From contig JAUVYV010000011.1 of assembly GCA_030602885.1 (NCBI GenBank), positions 1 to 64,000 on the forward strand: a DNA stretch of 64,000 bases, read 5' to 3'. Numbering within the stretch: position 1 is the stretch's first letter; each line of letters begins with the position of its first letter. The notes beneath the pieces are model-generated. The model was not told the origin of the DNA, made no database searches, and worked only from the letters and a program-made list of their open reading frames with translations. The translations under genes and the position numbers were made by a program. This DNA comes from Phycisphaerales bacterium. GTDB taxonomy: Bacteria; Planctomycetota; Phycisphaerae; Sedimentisphaerales; Anaerobacaceae. Positions 34,688 to 43,035 of the stretch are shown piece by piece.

Positions 34688-35956
34688 ATGAAAACTGAAC
34701 AAACAGAGAAAGCCCAGATATCCGCCGTTCCTTGCTCTGCTGACGGCGGTGCCGGTCTCCGAACGGATCACAACTCCATGAGCAAGACAAAAATACGCGA
34801 AAGCCAAAACGCACATCTCAAAAGGTCCGAATCCGAACGCGAGCAGGTTGAAGGAGCCCTGATAAAAGCACTGCAGCAATGGGAAACAACCTTTAATGCT
34901 ACAAGTGATTCGACTATGCTGGTGGACAACGAATTCAAGGTCATTCAGGCAAATACCGCCACGGCAAACCTGCTTGACAGGCCCCTCGGGCAAATTCTCG
35001 GAAAAACCTGCCACTCTCTCCTGCACGGAACAGATGCTCCCCCCAAAGAATGTCCCCTCATCAAGGCAAAGCAAACCAAAAAACATCAGGAAAGCGAGCT
35101 GTATATCCCTTCGAAGGACGTATGGATTACCGTATCGGCCGACCCCATTTTCGACGACGAAGGCAACATAATCCGCTTTGTCCATCTCGTCAGGAACATC
35201 ACTGAACGCAAAAAGTCCGAGCAGGCTCTCCAGAAGCTAAACAAAGACCTCGACCAGACTGTAAAGGAATTGCAGCGCTCAAACGAGGAGCTTCGCAGTT
35301 TCGCCCATGTGATAGCGCACGACCTCAAATCACCTCTCCGGGGAATCGGAGCACTCGCCGACTGGCTGCTGAGAAAATATAGGGACAGATTCGACAAACA
35401 GGGCAAAAGACGCGTCAATCTGCTCATAGGAAGAGTAAGGCGATTATCCGAACTGATCGACAGCATCCTGCGATATTCTGAAATAGGGCACGTCGTCGAA
35501 AAGAAAGACGACGTTGACCTCAGCACACTCTTGGCTGAGATAATATGCGAAATCAACCTGCCAACCAACATCGAATTTTCTATCGAAGACAAACTGCCGA
35601 CTCTCAAATGTGAAAGAGTCCGGCTAAAGCAGATATTCCAGAACCTGCTCAGCAATGCAATCAAGTACATGGATAAGCCGAAAGGGAAAATCAGTATCGG
35701 CTGTACAGAGGAAAACGGATTCTGGAAATTCAGCGTCGCTGATAATGGCCCCGGAATCAACGAGGCATACTTCGAAAAAATATTTGAAATCTTCCAGACC
35801 CTGGTCCCGCGAGACCAGGTCGAAAGTACAGGTGTGGGACTGACCGTTGTCAAAAAAATCGTCGAATTGTACGGAGGTAAAGTCTGGCTCACCTCCGAAC
35901 CGGGCGAAGGAACTACCTTCTTCTTTACAATGCCAAAGCAAGAAAGTGAGGATTAA
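34688..35956 (+). CDS. PAS-domain histidine kinase, soluble
   Basis: 422 residues without membrane spans. Coiled-coil start (about 40-65), a PAS domain (about 65-175) with a Cys pair (CHSLLHGTDAPPKEC) of the type that can hold a cofactor, HisKA with His near 210 (IAHDLKSPLRGI) and a HATPase with NLLSNAIKYM, ADNGPGI and ESTGVGLTVVKK. The catalytic half is very like that of the CHASE8 kinase, so the two probably arose by duplication. It is flanked by Rcp1-like receivers on both sides. Confidence 0.87.
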   Translation: MKTEQTEKAQISAVPCSADGGAGLRTDHNSMSKTKIRESQNAHLKRSESEREQVEGALIKALQQWETTFNATSDSTMLVDNEFKVIQANTATANLLDRPLGQILGKTCHSLLHGTDAPPKECPLIKAKQTKKHQESELYIPSKDVWITVSADPIFDDEGNIIRFVHLVRNITERKKSEQALQKLNKDLDQTVKELQRSNEELRSFAHVIAHDLKSPLRGIGALADWLLRKYRDRFDKQGKRRVNLLIGRVRRLSELIDSILRYSEIGHVVEKKDDVDLSTLLAEIICEINLPTNIEFSIEDKLPTLKCERVRLKQIFQNLLSNAIKYMDKPKGKISIGCTEENGFWKFSVADNGPGINEAYFEKIFEIFQTLVPRDQVESTGVGLTVVKKIVELYGGKVWLTSEPGEGTTFFFTMPKQESED

Positions 35957-35959
35957 AAA

Positions 35960-36412
35960 ATGCCACGTGCAAAACCAATATTGCTGCTTGAGGACGATAT
36001 TGTCGACGCATCGACAATTACTCAGACCGTCGAGGATCTCAAGGTCAAGAATGAACTGATCCACAGAACCGACGGGGAGCTGGGCCTCGAATATCTGAAG
36101 GACCCGTCTCACAAAAAACCCGGATTGATTCTCCTCGACCTCAACATGCCGAAAGTCAACGGCATCGAATTCCTCCGGGCAATAAAGTCCGACAGGGAAC
36201 TCAGGAAGATTCCTGTCGTGGTACTGACCGTCTCAAAGTACGAAAAGGACAAATTCGACACCTTCGGGCTTGGGGTCGCCGGCTACGTCGTAAAACCCGT
36301 TGACTACGATACTTTTCTCGAATCTATGAATACCGTTATCCAGTATTGGATGTGGAACGATTTAGTTGACCAGGAAAGGCAGGAAAGGAAAGTTGAAAAT
36401 GCGAAACTCTAA
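35960..36412 (+). CDS. Rcp1-like single-domain response regulator 2
   Basis: 150 residues; receiver only, starting 3 bp after the PAS kinase. EDDIVDASTITQTV, phospho-acceptor Asp in ILLDLNMPKVNG, VVLTVS and VKPVDY. It departs most from its paralogues: TVS replaces TTS near the active-site Thr, and the surrounding helix differs. This pairing suggests it is the cognate of the kinase just upstream. Confidence 0.87.
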   Translation: MPRAKPILLLEDDIVDASTITQTVEDLKVKNELIHRTDGELGLEYLKDPSHKKPGLILLDLNMPKVNGIEFLRAIKSDRELRKIPVVVLTVSKYEKDKFDTFGLGVAGYVVKPVDYDTFLESMNTVIQYWMWNDLVDQERQERKVENAKL

Positions 36413-36860
36413 ACCAATATTTCTGGTTGAGGACGACAACGTTGACGCAATGACCGTCAAGCGAGCGCTCAAGGACCTGAAGGTCACCAACCCTCTGGTC
36501 CGGGCCGCCAACGGAGAAGAGGCCCTGGACTACCTAAGGAACGACGCAAATGAGAAACCATGCGTTATTCTGCTCGACCTGAATATGCCCAAGATAAACG
36601 GCATCGAGTTCCTCAAGGTTGCCAAGGCCGACGAGGCCCTTAAGAGAATCCCTGCAGTAGTCCTGACCACCTCCAAAGACGACAGAGACAAAGTCGAGAG
36701 CTTCGATCTCTGTGTCGCAGGTTATATCGTCAAACCCGTCGATTACAGAAAATTCGTTGATGCAATTAAGATAGTCGACCTCTATTGGACACTCAGCGAG
36801 CTGCCGTCTCATGAACAGGAGAATGAAAATGCGAAGCTTGAAACCAATATTGCTCATTGA
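36399..36860 (+). CDS. Rcp1-like single-domain response regulator 3
   Basis: 153 residues; receiver only, very similar to the next gene. EDDNVDAMTVKRAL, phospho-acceptor Asp in ILLDLNMPKINGIEFL, VVLTTS and VKPVDY. The ATG at 36399 overlaps the previous gene by 14 bp and follows GGAAAGTTGAAA. Overlap and similarity indicate tandem duplication with coupled translation. Confidence 0.87.
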   Translation: MRNSKPIFLVEDDNVDAMTVKRALKDLKVTNPLVRAANGEEALDYLRNDANEKPCVILLDLNMPKINGIEFLKVAKADEALKRIPAVVLTTSKDDRDKVESFDLCVAGYIVKPVDYRKFVDAIKIVDLYWTLSELPSHEQENENAKLETNIAH

Positions 36861-37251
36861 AGATGACGATGTCGATGCAATGACCGTCAAACGCGCCCTG
36901 AAGGAGCTCAAGGTCACAAATCGGCTCGTTCACAAAACCAATGGCGAAGAGGGATTGAATCACCTCAACAACGCAAACGGCAAAAACCCCTGCGTTATCC
37001 TGCTCGACTTAAACATGCCCAAAATGGGCGGTATTGAGTTCTTAAGAATCACAAAAGCCGATGAAGAGCTCAGGAAAATACCCGTCATTGTTCTTACCAC
37101 TTCCAGGAGCGAGCAGGACAAGGTGGAAAGCTTCGACCTTTCCGTCGCCGGCTACATCGTCAAGCCGACCGACTACACTAAGTTCGTCGATGCAATAAAG
37201 ACCGTTGACCTTTACTGGACTTTAAGCGAGCTACCCACCAATGGCGGATGA
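36829..37251 (+). CDS. Rcp1-like single-domain response regulator 4
   Basis: 140 residues; receiver only. EDDDVDAMTVKRAL, phospho-acceptor Asp in ILLDLNMPKMGGIEFL, IVLTTS and VKPTDY. It overlaps the preceding paralogue by 32 bp; AGGAG lies eight bases before this ATG. Its own end overlaps the hybrid kinase start by 11 bp, so the receivers and the kinase are translated as a tightly coupled set. Confidence 0.86.
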   Translation: MRSLKPILLIEDDDVDAMTVKRALKELKVTNRLVHKTNGEEGLNHLNNANGKNPCVILLDLNMPKMGGIEFLRITKADEELRKIPVIVLTTSRSEQDKVESFDLSVAGYIVKPTDYTKFVDAIKTVDLYWTLSELPTNGG

Positions 37252-38797
37252 AAACACTGAAGCGACTACGTACAGAATTCTGATGGTCGAAGATGACCGG
37301 CTCGACCAGATGGCCTTCAAGCGTATGGTCAAAGAGCAAAACCTGCGCTACGACTATACTATTGCAGGGTGCGTCTCCGAAGCCAAGGAAATTCTAAGCA
37401 GAGAAAATTTCGATATCGTTTTTGTTGACTACCTGCTCGGAGACGGAACTGCATTTGACATTCTCGAATCAATAGCTGACGTTCCCACCGTCTTCGCCAC
37501 CGGTACGGGAAGCGAAGAGCTCGCCGTCAAAGCCATGAAATCCGGCGCATCCGACTATCTGATAAAAGACCCCGCACGAAATTACCTGAAGGTGCTGCCC
37601 GAGGTCATAAAGAACGCCATCCGTCACAAAAAGGCGGAAGACGAGCTCAAAAGATACCACGAGAACCTCATCGATCTCGTCAAAGAAAGGACCGAACAGC
37701 TCGCAGAAGAAAAGGAGCTCCTGGCAGTGACACTCTCCAGCATGGGCGATGCCGTCATCGCCGTTGATGCCGAGAACAAAATCATACTCTTCAACAAAGC
37801 CGCCGAAAAGCTTACCGGCTGGAAATTTGACGAGGTCCACCTAAAACCCATCGACGAGGTATTCAGCATCATTGATGAGCAGACGAAGCAGCCCGTAGAA
37901 AGCCCTATCGACAAGGTTCTGATATCGCGTAATATTGAGTCCGGCAGCGATCACGATGCGCTTGCAGCAAGATTCGGCCGGCAATGCCCCATCTCAGCTA
38001 CCGCCGCGCCTATCAGAAAAGATGACGGCACTATGACAGGCATCGTTATGGTCTTTCGAGACGTCTCACAAAAACGTGAAATCGACCGTATGAAATCCGA
38101 TTTCATCTCATCGGTATCGCACGAGCTGAGAACCCCGCTAACCTCGATAAAGGCCTATACCGAGACTATCCTTTACGACCGAAATATGCCCGAGGAAACC
38201 CAGCGCGAGTTTCTCCGGATTATTGATGAAGAATCCGACTGTCTCGCAGACCTCATCAACGGCTTACTCGATATATCACGCATGGAATCCGGCAATCTCG
38301 AAATCGTCCGCGAGCCCGTCGACGTTCTCGCAGTTATTGACTGCACCATGAGCGATATGCGAGCACTTGCGCAAAAAAAGAAGGTCGACCTCGAGCTAAA
38401 CGTCCCACAACAGCTGCCCGAACTGATCGGAGACGAGAACAAAATCCAGTCGATGATCTCGAACCTCATAAATAATGCAATAAAGTTCACCCCTGAAAAC
38501 GGCCGAGTCGTCCTCTCAGCCACCACCACCACAGACCGGCAGCTCGTCATAAAAGTCAGCGATACCGGTATGGGCATACCGACGGAAGACCTGCCGAAAA
38601 TATTCGGCCGTTTCTACCGTGTGTACCGGCCCGGAAAGCAAATACAGGGAACAGGGCTCGGTCTGGCCATCGTCAAAGAAATCGTCGTCAGGCACGATGG
38701 AAGAATCGAAGTCGAAAGCGAGCTCGACAAAGGTACCACATTCACAGTCTGGCTGCCTCTGACCCCGCAGCAGGCGCCTCTACCTGTCTCCGCTTAG
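37241..38797 (+). CDS. Hybrid sensor kinase: receiver-PAS-HisKA-HATPase
   Basis: 518 residues, soluble. The N-terminal receiver (about 10-125) has EDDRLD and the phospho-acceptor Asp in IVFVDYLLGDG. A coiled coil leads to a PAS domain (about 155-275), then HisKA with His near 293 (SSVSHELRTPLTSIKAY) and a HATPase with SNLINNAIKF, SDTGMGI and GTGLGLAIVKE. With the receiver at the front it can receive phosphate from another kinase, such as those upstream, and relay it. The catalytic half is of the ordinary HPK1 type, unlike the two Rcp1-partner kinases. Confidence 0.88.
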   Translation: MADENTEATTYRILMVEDDRLDQMAFKRMVKEQNLRYDYTIAGCVSEAKEILSRENFDIVFVDYLLGDGTAFDILESIADVPTVFATGTGSEELAVKAMKSGASDYLIKDPARNYLKVLPEVIKNAIRHKKAEDELKRYHENLIDLVKERTEQLAEEKELLAVTLSSMGDAVIAVDAENKIILFNKAAEKLTGWKFDEVHLKPIDEVFSIIDEQTKQPVESPIDKVLISRNIESGSDHDALAARFGRQCPISATAAPIRKDDGTMTGIVMVFRDVSQKREIDRMKSDFISSVSHELRTPLTSIKAYTETILYDRNMPEETQREFLRIIDEESDCLADLINGLLDISRMESGNLEIVREPVDVLAVIDCTMSDMRALAQKKKVDLELNVPQQLPELIGDENKIQSMISNLINNAIKFTPENGRVVLSATTTTDRQLVIKVSDTGMGIPTEDLPKIFGRFYRVYRPGKQIQGTGLGLAIVKEIVVRHDGRIEVESELDKGTTFTVWLPLTPQQAPLPVSA

Positions 38798-39016
38798 AAC
38801 CTCCCGCGGCTCTGACACGCAGCTTCTGATACTGCTCCCACGTCATACACCTTATCCTCACAAGGCCGATACGACGTTCCCTGGCCATCCCAATGCGGCC
38901 CAATAAAACAGTTGACAATCGTCCGCCCCGGTGATAATTTCCAATCTGTGGAACGGCCGGCTCCGCCGGCCTTGATGAAGTCGCAGGAGAACGACACTGT
39001 ATAAGGAGATATAGGA

Positions 39017-40183
39017 ATGGAATCGCACGCCAGAGCACTCGTTATCGTCCTGACATTGATTGCCGCCTCAACAGCCCCCGTTTGCCTCGCTCAGAACACC
39101 GAAGTCGAGGCCCCGAAACCGGCCTTTCCCTATCTGGCCGAAATCACCGCCGACGACATTTACGTCCGCTCAGGGCCCGGAACAAACTACTACTTCACCG
39201 GCAAACTCAATAAAGGCGACCAAGTCAAAATCGTCAGCGACAAATTCAGTTGGTCCCAAATCGTACCACCTGAAGGAAGCTACTCCTGGATTGCCGCCCA
39301 GTACGTTCAGGTCGGCCCAGACAATTCTCTGATGGGCACCGTCGCCGGCGACGCCGTCCGAGTCTATGCCGGCTCCGACTCCATCCAGCCGATGCACTCT
39401 ACCACTATGCAGGGAAAACTCGACAAAGGAGCGAAAGTCACACTCCTCGGCGACGAGCAGGACGGATATTACAAGATCGCACCGCCCGACTTTGCATACC
39501 TCTGGGTCAGCACTAAGTACACCAGCCCGCTCGCCTCAATCGCGGCCCCGGCACCTGCCGACGCTGAACCCGCTCCGCAAACCCAGGCCGGCTCCGAACC
39601 CGGCCAGCCCGCACTTGTCCCGACAACAATCGTCACCGAGGAGCAGCGACTCAAAGAATATTATGACTTGAAAGAAAAGGTCGAAGCCGAACGAGCCAAA
39701 CCAATCGACCGCCAAAACTACACCTCCCTGAGAAAGGCCCTAAAGACCGTTGCCGAAGACAAAAACGCCGGCAAAGCCGCACGCTACGCCCGGTTCGTCC
39801 TTGCCCAGATAGACCGATACGAGCTCGCCCGGCAGGTCGCACAAACGATGAAACTGCAGGAGCTGCAGTTCGTCGATACGCAGCAGCGAATCGAAAAGGC
39901 ACGCACAGCCAAACTAAACGAATACCTGGACCTCGGCACATTCGCCGCCGTCGGCCGGTTCACCACCTCCAGCATCTATGGGGACAAGAGAGAACCGCTT
40001 TACCGCATGGTTGACGAAGAGGGCAAGACCGCCTGCTACGCCCTGCCGACAGGGGCCGCCGAGAATATCGACCTCAACAAATTCCTGAGCAAAAAGGTCG
40101 GACTCCTCGGAACTATCGAACCCCATCCCGCCTCCGGCGGAGCACTCGTGCAGTTCACAGATATCGTCTTGATTAGAAAATAG
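39017..40183 (+). CDS. Exported protein with two SH3b domains
   Basis: 388 residues. Signal peptide (about 1-25, ending CLAQ), two bacterial SH3-like domains (about 38-95, with DIYVRSGPGTNYY, and about 103-165), a Pro/Ala/Glu linker, an alpha-helical region (about 210-300) and a C-terminal beta domain. SH3b domains commonly bind peptidoglycan or other wall polymers. ATAAGGAGATATAGG precedes the ATG. It follows the signalling operon after a 219-bp gap; a functional link is possible but not shown. Confidence 0.75.
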   Translation: MESHARALVIVLTLIAASTAPVCLAQNTEVEAPKPAFPYLAEITADDIYVRSGPGTNYYFTGKLNKGDQVKIVSDKFSWSQIVPPEGSYSWIAAQYVQVGPDNSLMGTVAGDAVRVYAGSDSIQPMHSTTMQGKLDKGAKVTLLGDEQDGYYKIAPPDFAYLWVSTKYTSPLASIAAPAPADAEPAPQTQAGSEPGQPALVPTTIVTEEQRLKEYYDLKEKVEAERAKPIDRQNYTSLRKALKTVAEDKNAGKAARYARFVLAQIDRYELARQVAQTMKLQELQFVDTQQRIEKARTAKLNEYLDLGTFAAVGRFTTSSIYGDKREPLYRMVDEEGKTACYALPTGAAENIDLNKFLSKKVGLLGTIEPHPASGGALVQFTDIVLIRK

Positions 40184-40351
40184 CCGCGTGCTCTGCGACT
40201 TTCGTGGGGACATGAACAGTTATACTGCGGGCAAATCCCGCAGCCGCGATGTGCTGCCGTTTCTTCCGTAATCATTCGGTGCGCCGACAACCGGCACACG
40301 AGGAACACAGTTCAATACCCTTCTATTGCGCTTGGCGAGGAAGTGATGCGC

Positions 40352-40409
40352 AAAAAAAGAGGGAGACGCAGGTGTTTTTAAAAACGGCTTTTCTCTCACC
40401 CGTCTCCCT
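40352..40409 (-). terminator. Rho-independent terminator, minus strand
   Basis: On the minus strand a long stem (AGGGAGACGGGTG paired with CACCTGCGTCTCCCT, one bulge) is followed by CTTTTTTTG. It is placed to end transcription of the cyclophilin-like gene at 40640-41029. The rest of 40184-40639 holds no gene. Confidence 0.65.
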
Positions 40410-40639
40410 GCTGCAATGTGCACTTTAATCCATCGACATGTGTTTGGACGAAACCGCCGGTTTGCACTTGCAACTCTACCATTCTACAATAAATCCCGAT
40501 TCAAGTCAAGTCCGCCGCCTCACGTAACCGCTTCAAAAGTCCTCTAAAAACCTCAAAAACAGCCGTTCGGTAAGATTTCCCCTTTTCTCCACATTTTTTA
40601 ATACACACTCATCTTTCATCCACACCCCCCGGAGCATGC

Positions 40640-41029
40640 TCACATTACCGTAATCATCACCTTTGCACCGCCGCCAACGTCCCAAAGCCCCGATATATCC
40701 CCCTCAACCTTGCCCACAACATTTACCGCTGAAGCAGCCCTGATCTCCGCTCCCTCAGAAGCGGGAGTCGGCCCAAAGAATATGCATAACGCGCTGCCCG
40801 TAGGCCAATACCCCAGCTCGCCCGCCTCCAGGACATCCCTGCTCTCTGCGTCAAGCTCAGCACGCACATGAATCGGAAAATATATCTCGCCGCCCCAGCG
40901 CTGCACCTTACCCTCTATCGGCAGTGCTTCCGCAATCGCCCGTGCTGTGGGGCTATCGTTCAGATGTGCCTCAACCGCAACGTCACCTGCGGCTATCCTT
41001 ATGGCCTGCGCCGTCTTGGCTTCTTCCAT
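40640..41029 (-). CDS. Cyclophilin-like fold protein (TM1367-type)
   Basis: About 129 residues with the small beta-barrel pattern of the TM1367/cyclophilin-like family: HLNDSPTARAIAEALP near the start, WGGEIYFPIHV in the centre and GELGYWPTGSALCIFFGPTP further on. The family has a cyclophilin fold but lacks the catalytic residues; its role is unknown. The ATG at 41029 is preferred to a TTG 15 bases upstream. It stands alone with its own terminator. Confidence 0.72.
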   Translation of the reverse strand: MEEAKTAQAIRIAAGDVAVEAHLNDSPTARAIAEALPIEGKVQRWGGEIYFPIHVRAELDAESRDVLEAGELGYWPTGSALCIFFGPTPASEGAEIRAASAVNVVGKVEGDISGLWDVGGGAKVMITVM

Positions 41030-41396
41030 AAGTAATACCCCCAAATAGCCAACACAATTTACACGCTGTTCTGTACTACATCAGGCACAAATATATGTCT
41101 ATTCGCGAAACCGATTCACGAAAAACCAGCATCGCAACGGACCGCTGCTTTCATCCGGCCGCTCCTGAAAGCCAATTGCAGTCAAGACTCGCAACGCGCG
41201 CACCCTGACCTCTCTCGAAGAAACGCCCGATTGGGTGTGAGTAGAATCGCATAACTTCTCCTCGGCCTATAATTTCAGCTACTTTTTATTGTATCGTCCA
41301 CCCCAAGTGCTATCAACCAGAAAATCAGCGAAAAATCCCCTTCACAATTAGAAAATCCACTCAAAATCGCCCCCCCCGAATTATCAACAAACCTCT

Positions 41397-41531
41397 CTAT
41401 TCGGCCTCTGTCAGCCAGTTCCCGGCAAAATACGCAAAATCGGCCGCATTTACAAAATTGTCCCCCGACAGGTCACAATCAGCATTGTAATCCGGCTCAC
41501 TCAAACCTCCCTGCCCCTCCGAAAGAATGCA
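41397..41531 (-). pseudogene. Dockerin-like C-terminal relic
   Basis: A minus-strand frame of 44 codons ends SEPDYNADCDLSGDNFVNAA, then DFAYFAGNWLTEAE and stop. The D-x-N/S-x-D spacing, VNAADF and a closing GNWL are the dockerin-like repeat that ends many planctomycete exported proteins. A TAG stands immediately upstream in frame and no body of the protein is present. Otherwise 41045-41739 holds nothing supported. Confidence 0.6.
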
Positions 41532-41739
41532 CTATCCTGCTCTGCCCGCTTATATTGGCACCTAAAAAACGCCATTTTGCCGCCCAGCCGGACACACCCG
41601 CCACCTACCCCCCCCCTATTATAGGGCCCTGCTGTCAAATTCCGAAAGTCACTCCCTTCAACAGCCGATTTAATAGCCGGGCAATATGATTTCGCGACGC
41701 CGCTGAACTCTGACCGGTAATATCGTGCATCGTTCGCTG

Positions 41740-41768
41740 TTGACAGCCCCCCCGGCGGCGTGTATAAT
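41740..41768 (+). promoter_or_regulatory. Sigma70-type promoter upstream of pilT-like gene
   Basis: TTGACA at 41740-41745 and TATAAT at 41763-41768 with exactly 17 bp between, the full consensus. Transcription would start near 41775, about 115 bp ahead of the ATG at 41891; the leader holds a small stem (GCCCA ... TGGGC) around 41790. Confidence 0.75.
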
Positions 41769-41890
41769 GAAGTGTTTACAAGAAATTGCCCAGACTGATT
41801 TTGGGCAGCACGGTTTTCGCAAACACGCGCGGGGTCGCGCAGAATTTGCCAGTAATAACTGTTGGTTCTTAGTTCAGGGTCACTAACGCT

Positions 41891-43024
41891 ATGAGTTCAG
41901 AACAACCCCTTGCTGAGCACGCCCAACAGGTCAATGAGCCGCCCATAAACAAATTCTTCAGGGCGGCAATCAAAACCAAAGCAAGTGACCTCCACCTCAA
42001 GGTCGGACAGCCGCCCAAACTTCGCATCCAGACCCAGTTGAAGAACACCACCTCTGACCCCATCACCGAAGAACAAATGGAGAAGCTCACCTTCGAGATA
42101 CTCACCGAAGTCCAGAAAAAACATTTCCTTCAACACGGAACTCTCGACTTCGCCTACGCAATAACCGAAGAAGACCGTTTTCGGGTAAACCTCTTCAGAC
42201 AGCGAGGGCTCATCAGCCTCGCCGCCAGAAGAGTCAACATCGAGATACCATCCCTGAGCTGGCTGAACCTGCCCCCTGTTCTTGAAAAAATCGCTGAAAG
42301 CAGAGAAGGACTTGTACTTGCTACAGGACCAACCGGCTGCGGAAAAACAACCACTGCCGTCTCTATGACCGACCACATCAATCAGAGGCGATTCTGTCAC
42401 ATAGTCACTATTGAAGACCCTATCGAGTACCTCATAAAGGACAAAAAGGCCATCGTCTCCCAAAGAGAAATCGGTATAGATGTCCCCGACTACGACCAGG
42501 CACTCACGTTTCTTATGCGAGAGGACCCGGACATCGTCTTCATAGGCGAGGTCCGCGACGCCCGAACCGTCAGCGCCGCCATGCGGGCCGCCGAGACCGG
42601 CCATCTCGTCTTTATGACCATGCACGCCGCAAATTGTGCCCAGGCCGTCCAGAGGATCGTCGATCTCTTTCCCTCCATCGAAAGGGACCTGGCAAGACAG
42701 ACTTTGAGCATTGCCATCAGAGCTATTATCTGTCAGCGCCTCATGCCAAGCGTCGCCGAAGGCATCGACAGAATACCTGCTGTCGAGGTCCTGCTCGCAA
42801 ATCCTGAGACAAGAAAGCTTATCTCCGAACAGAGAGAAGCTGAGCTGCCGACCCTCATTCGAAGCTGCAGAGAAGAAGGTATGCTGCACTTCACAGACTC
42901 GTTCGTCAAACTGATTATGGATGGAAGTGTCGAGCCGCGCGAAGCGTACAAACATGCTCCAAATGTTGACGAGCTGAAAATGGCCCTCAAAGGTATCAGG
43001 TCCGAAAAGGGAGGAATCCTCTGA
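41891..43024 (+). CDS. PilT-like type IV pilus retraction ATPase
   Basis: 377 residues, the usual PilT/PilU size. All motifs are intact: Walker A GPTGCGKTTT near 145-155, Asp box TIEDPIEY, Walker B IVFIGEVRD and His box TMHAANC. PilT hexamers depolymerise pilin at the inner membrane and drive twitching. It is followed after 11 bp by a degenerate GspE/PilB-like gene. No pilin, PilC or PilQ genes are present in the window. Confidence 0.87.
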   Translation: MSSEQPLAEHAQQVNEPPINKFFRAAIKTKASDLHLKVGQPPKLRIQTQLKNTTSDPITEEQMEKLTFEILTEVQKKHFLQHGTLDFAYAITEEDRFRVNLFRQRGLISLAARRVNIEIPSLSWLNLPPVLEKIAESREGLVLATGPTGCGKTTTAVSMTDHINQRRFCHIVTIEDPIEYLIKDKKAIVSQREIGIDVPDYDQALTFLMREDPDIVFIGEVRDARTVSAAMRAAETGHLVFMTMHAANCAQAVQRIVDLFPSIERDLARQTLSIAIRAIICQRLMPSVAEGIDRIPAVEVLLANPETRKLISEQREAELPTLIRSCREEGMLHFTDSFVKLIMDGSVEPREAYKHAPNVDELKMALKGIRSEKGGIL

Positions 43025-43035
43025 GGATCGACTAA

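Noticed and set aside
38794-38997. Minus-strand frame ending YRPCEDKVYDVGAVSEA between the hybrid kinase and the SH3 protein
   Set aside because: It has a slightly coding look and could be a gene-end relic, but no family or start supports it.
41897-42955. 352-codon minus-strand frame opposite pilT
   Set aside because: The PilT Walker and Asp/His boxes on the plus strand are unmistakable; the antisense frame is a codon-bias artefact.
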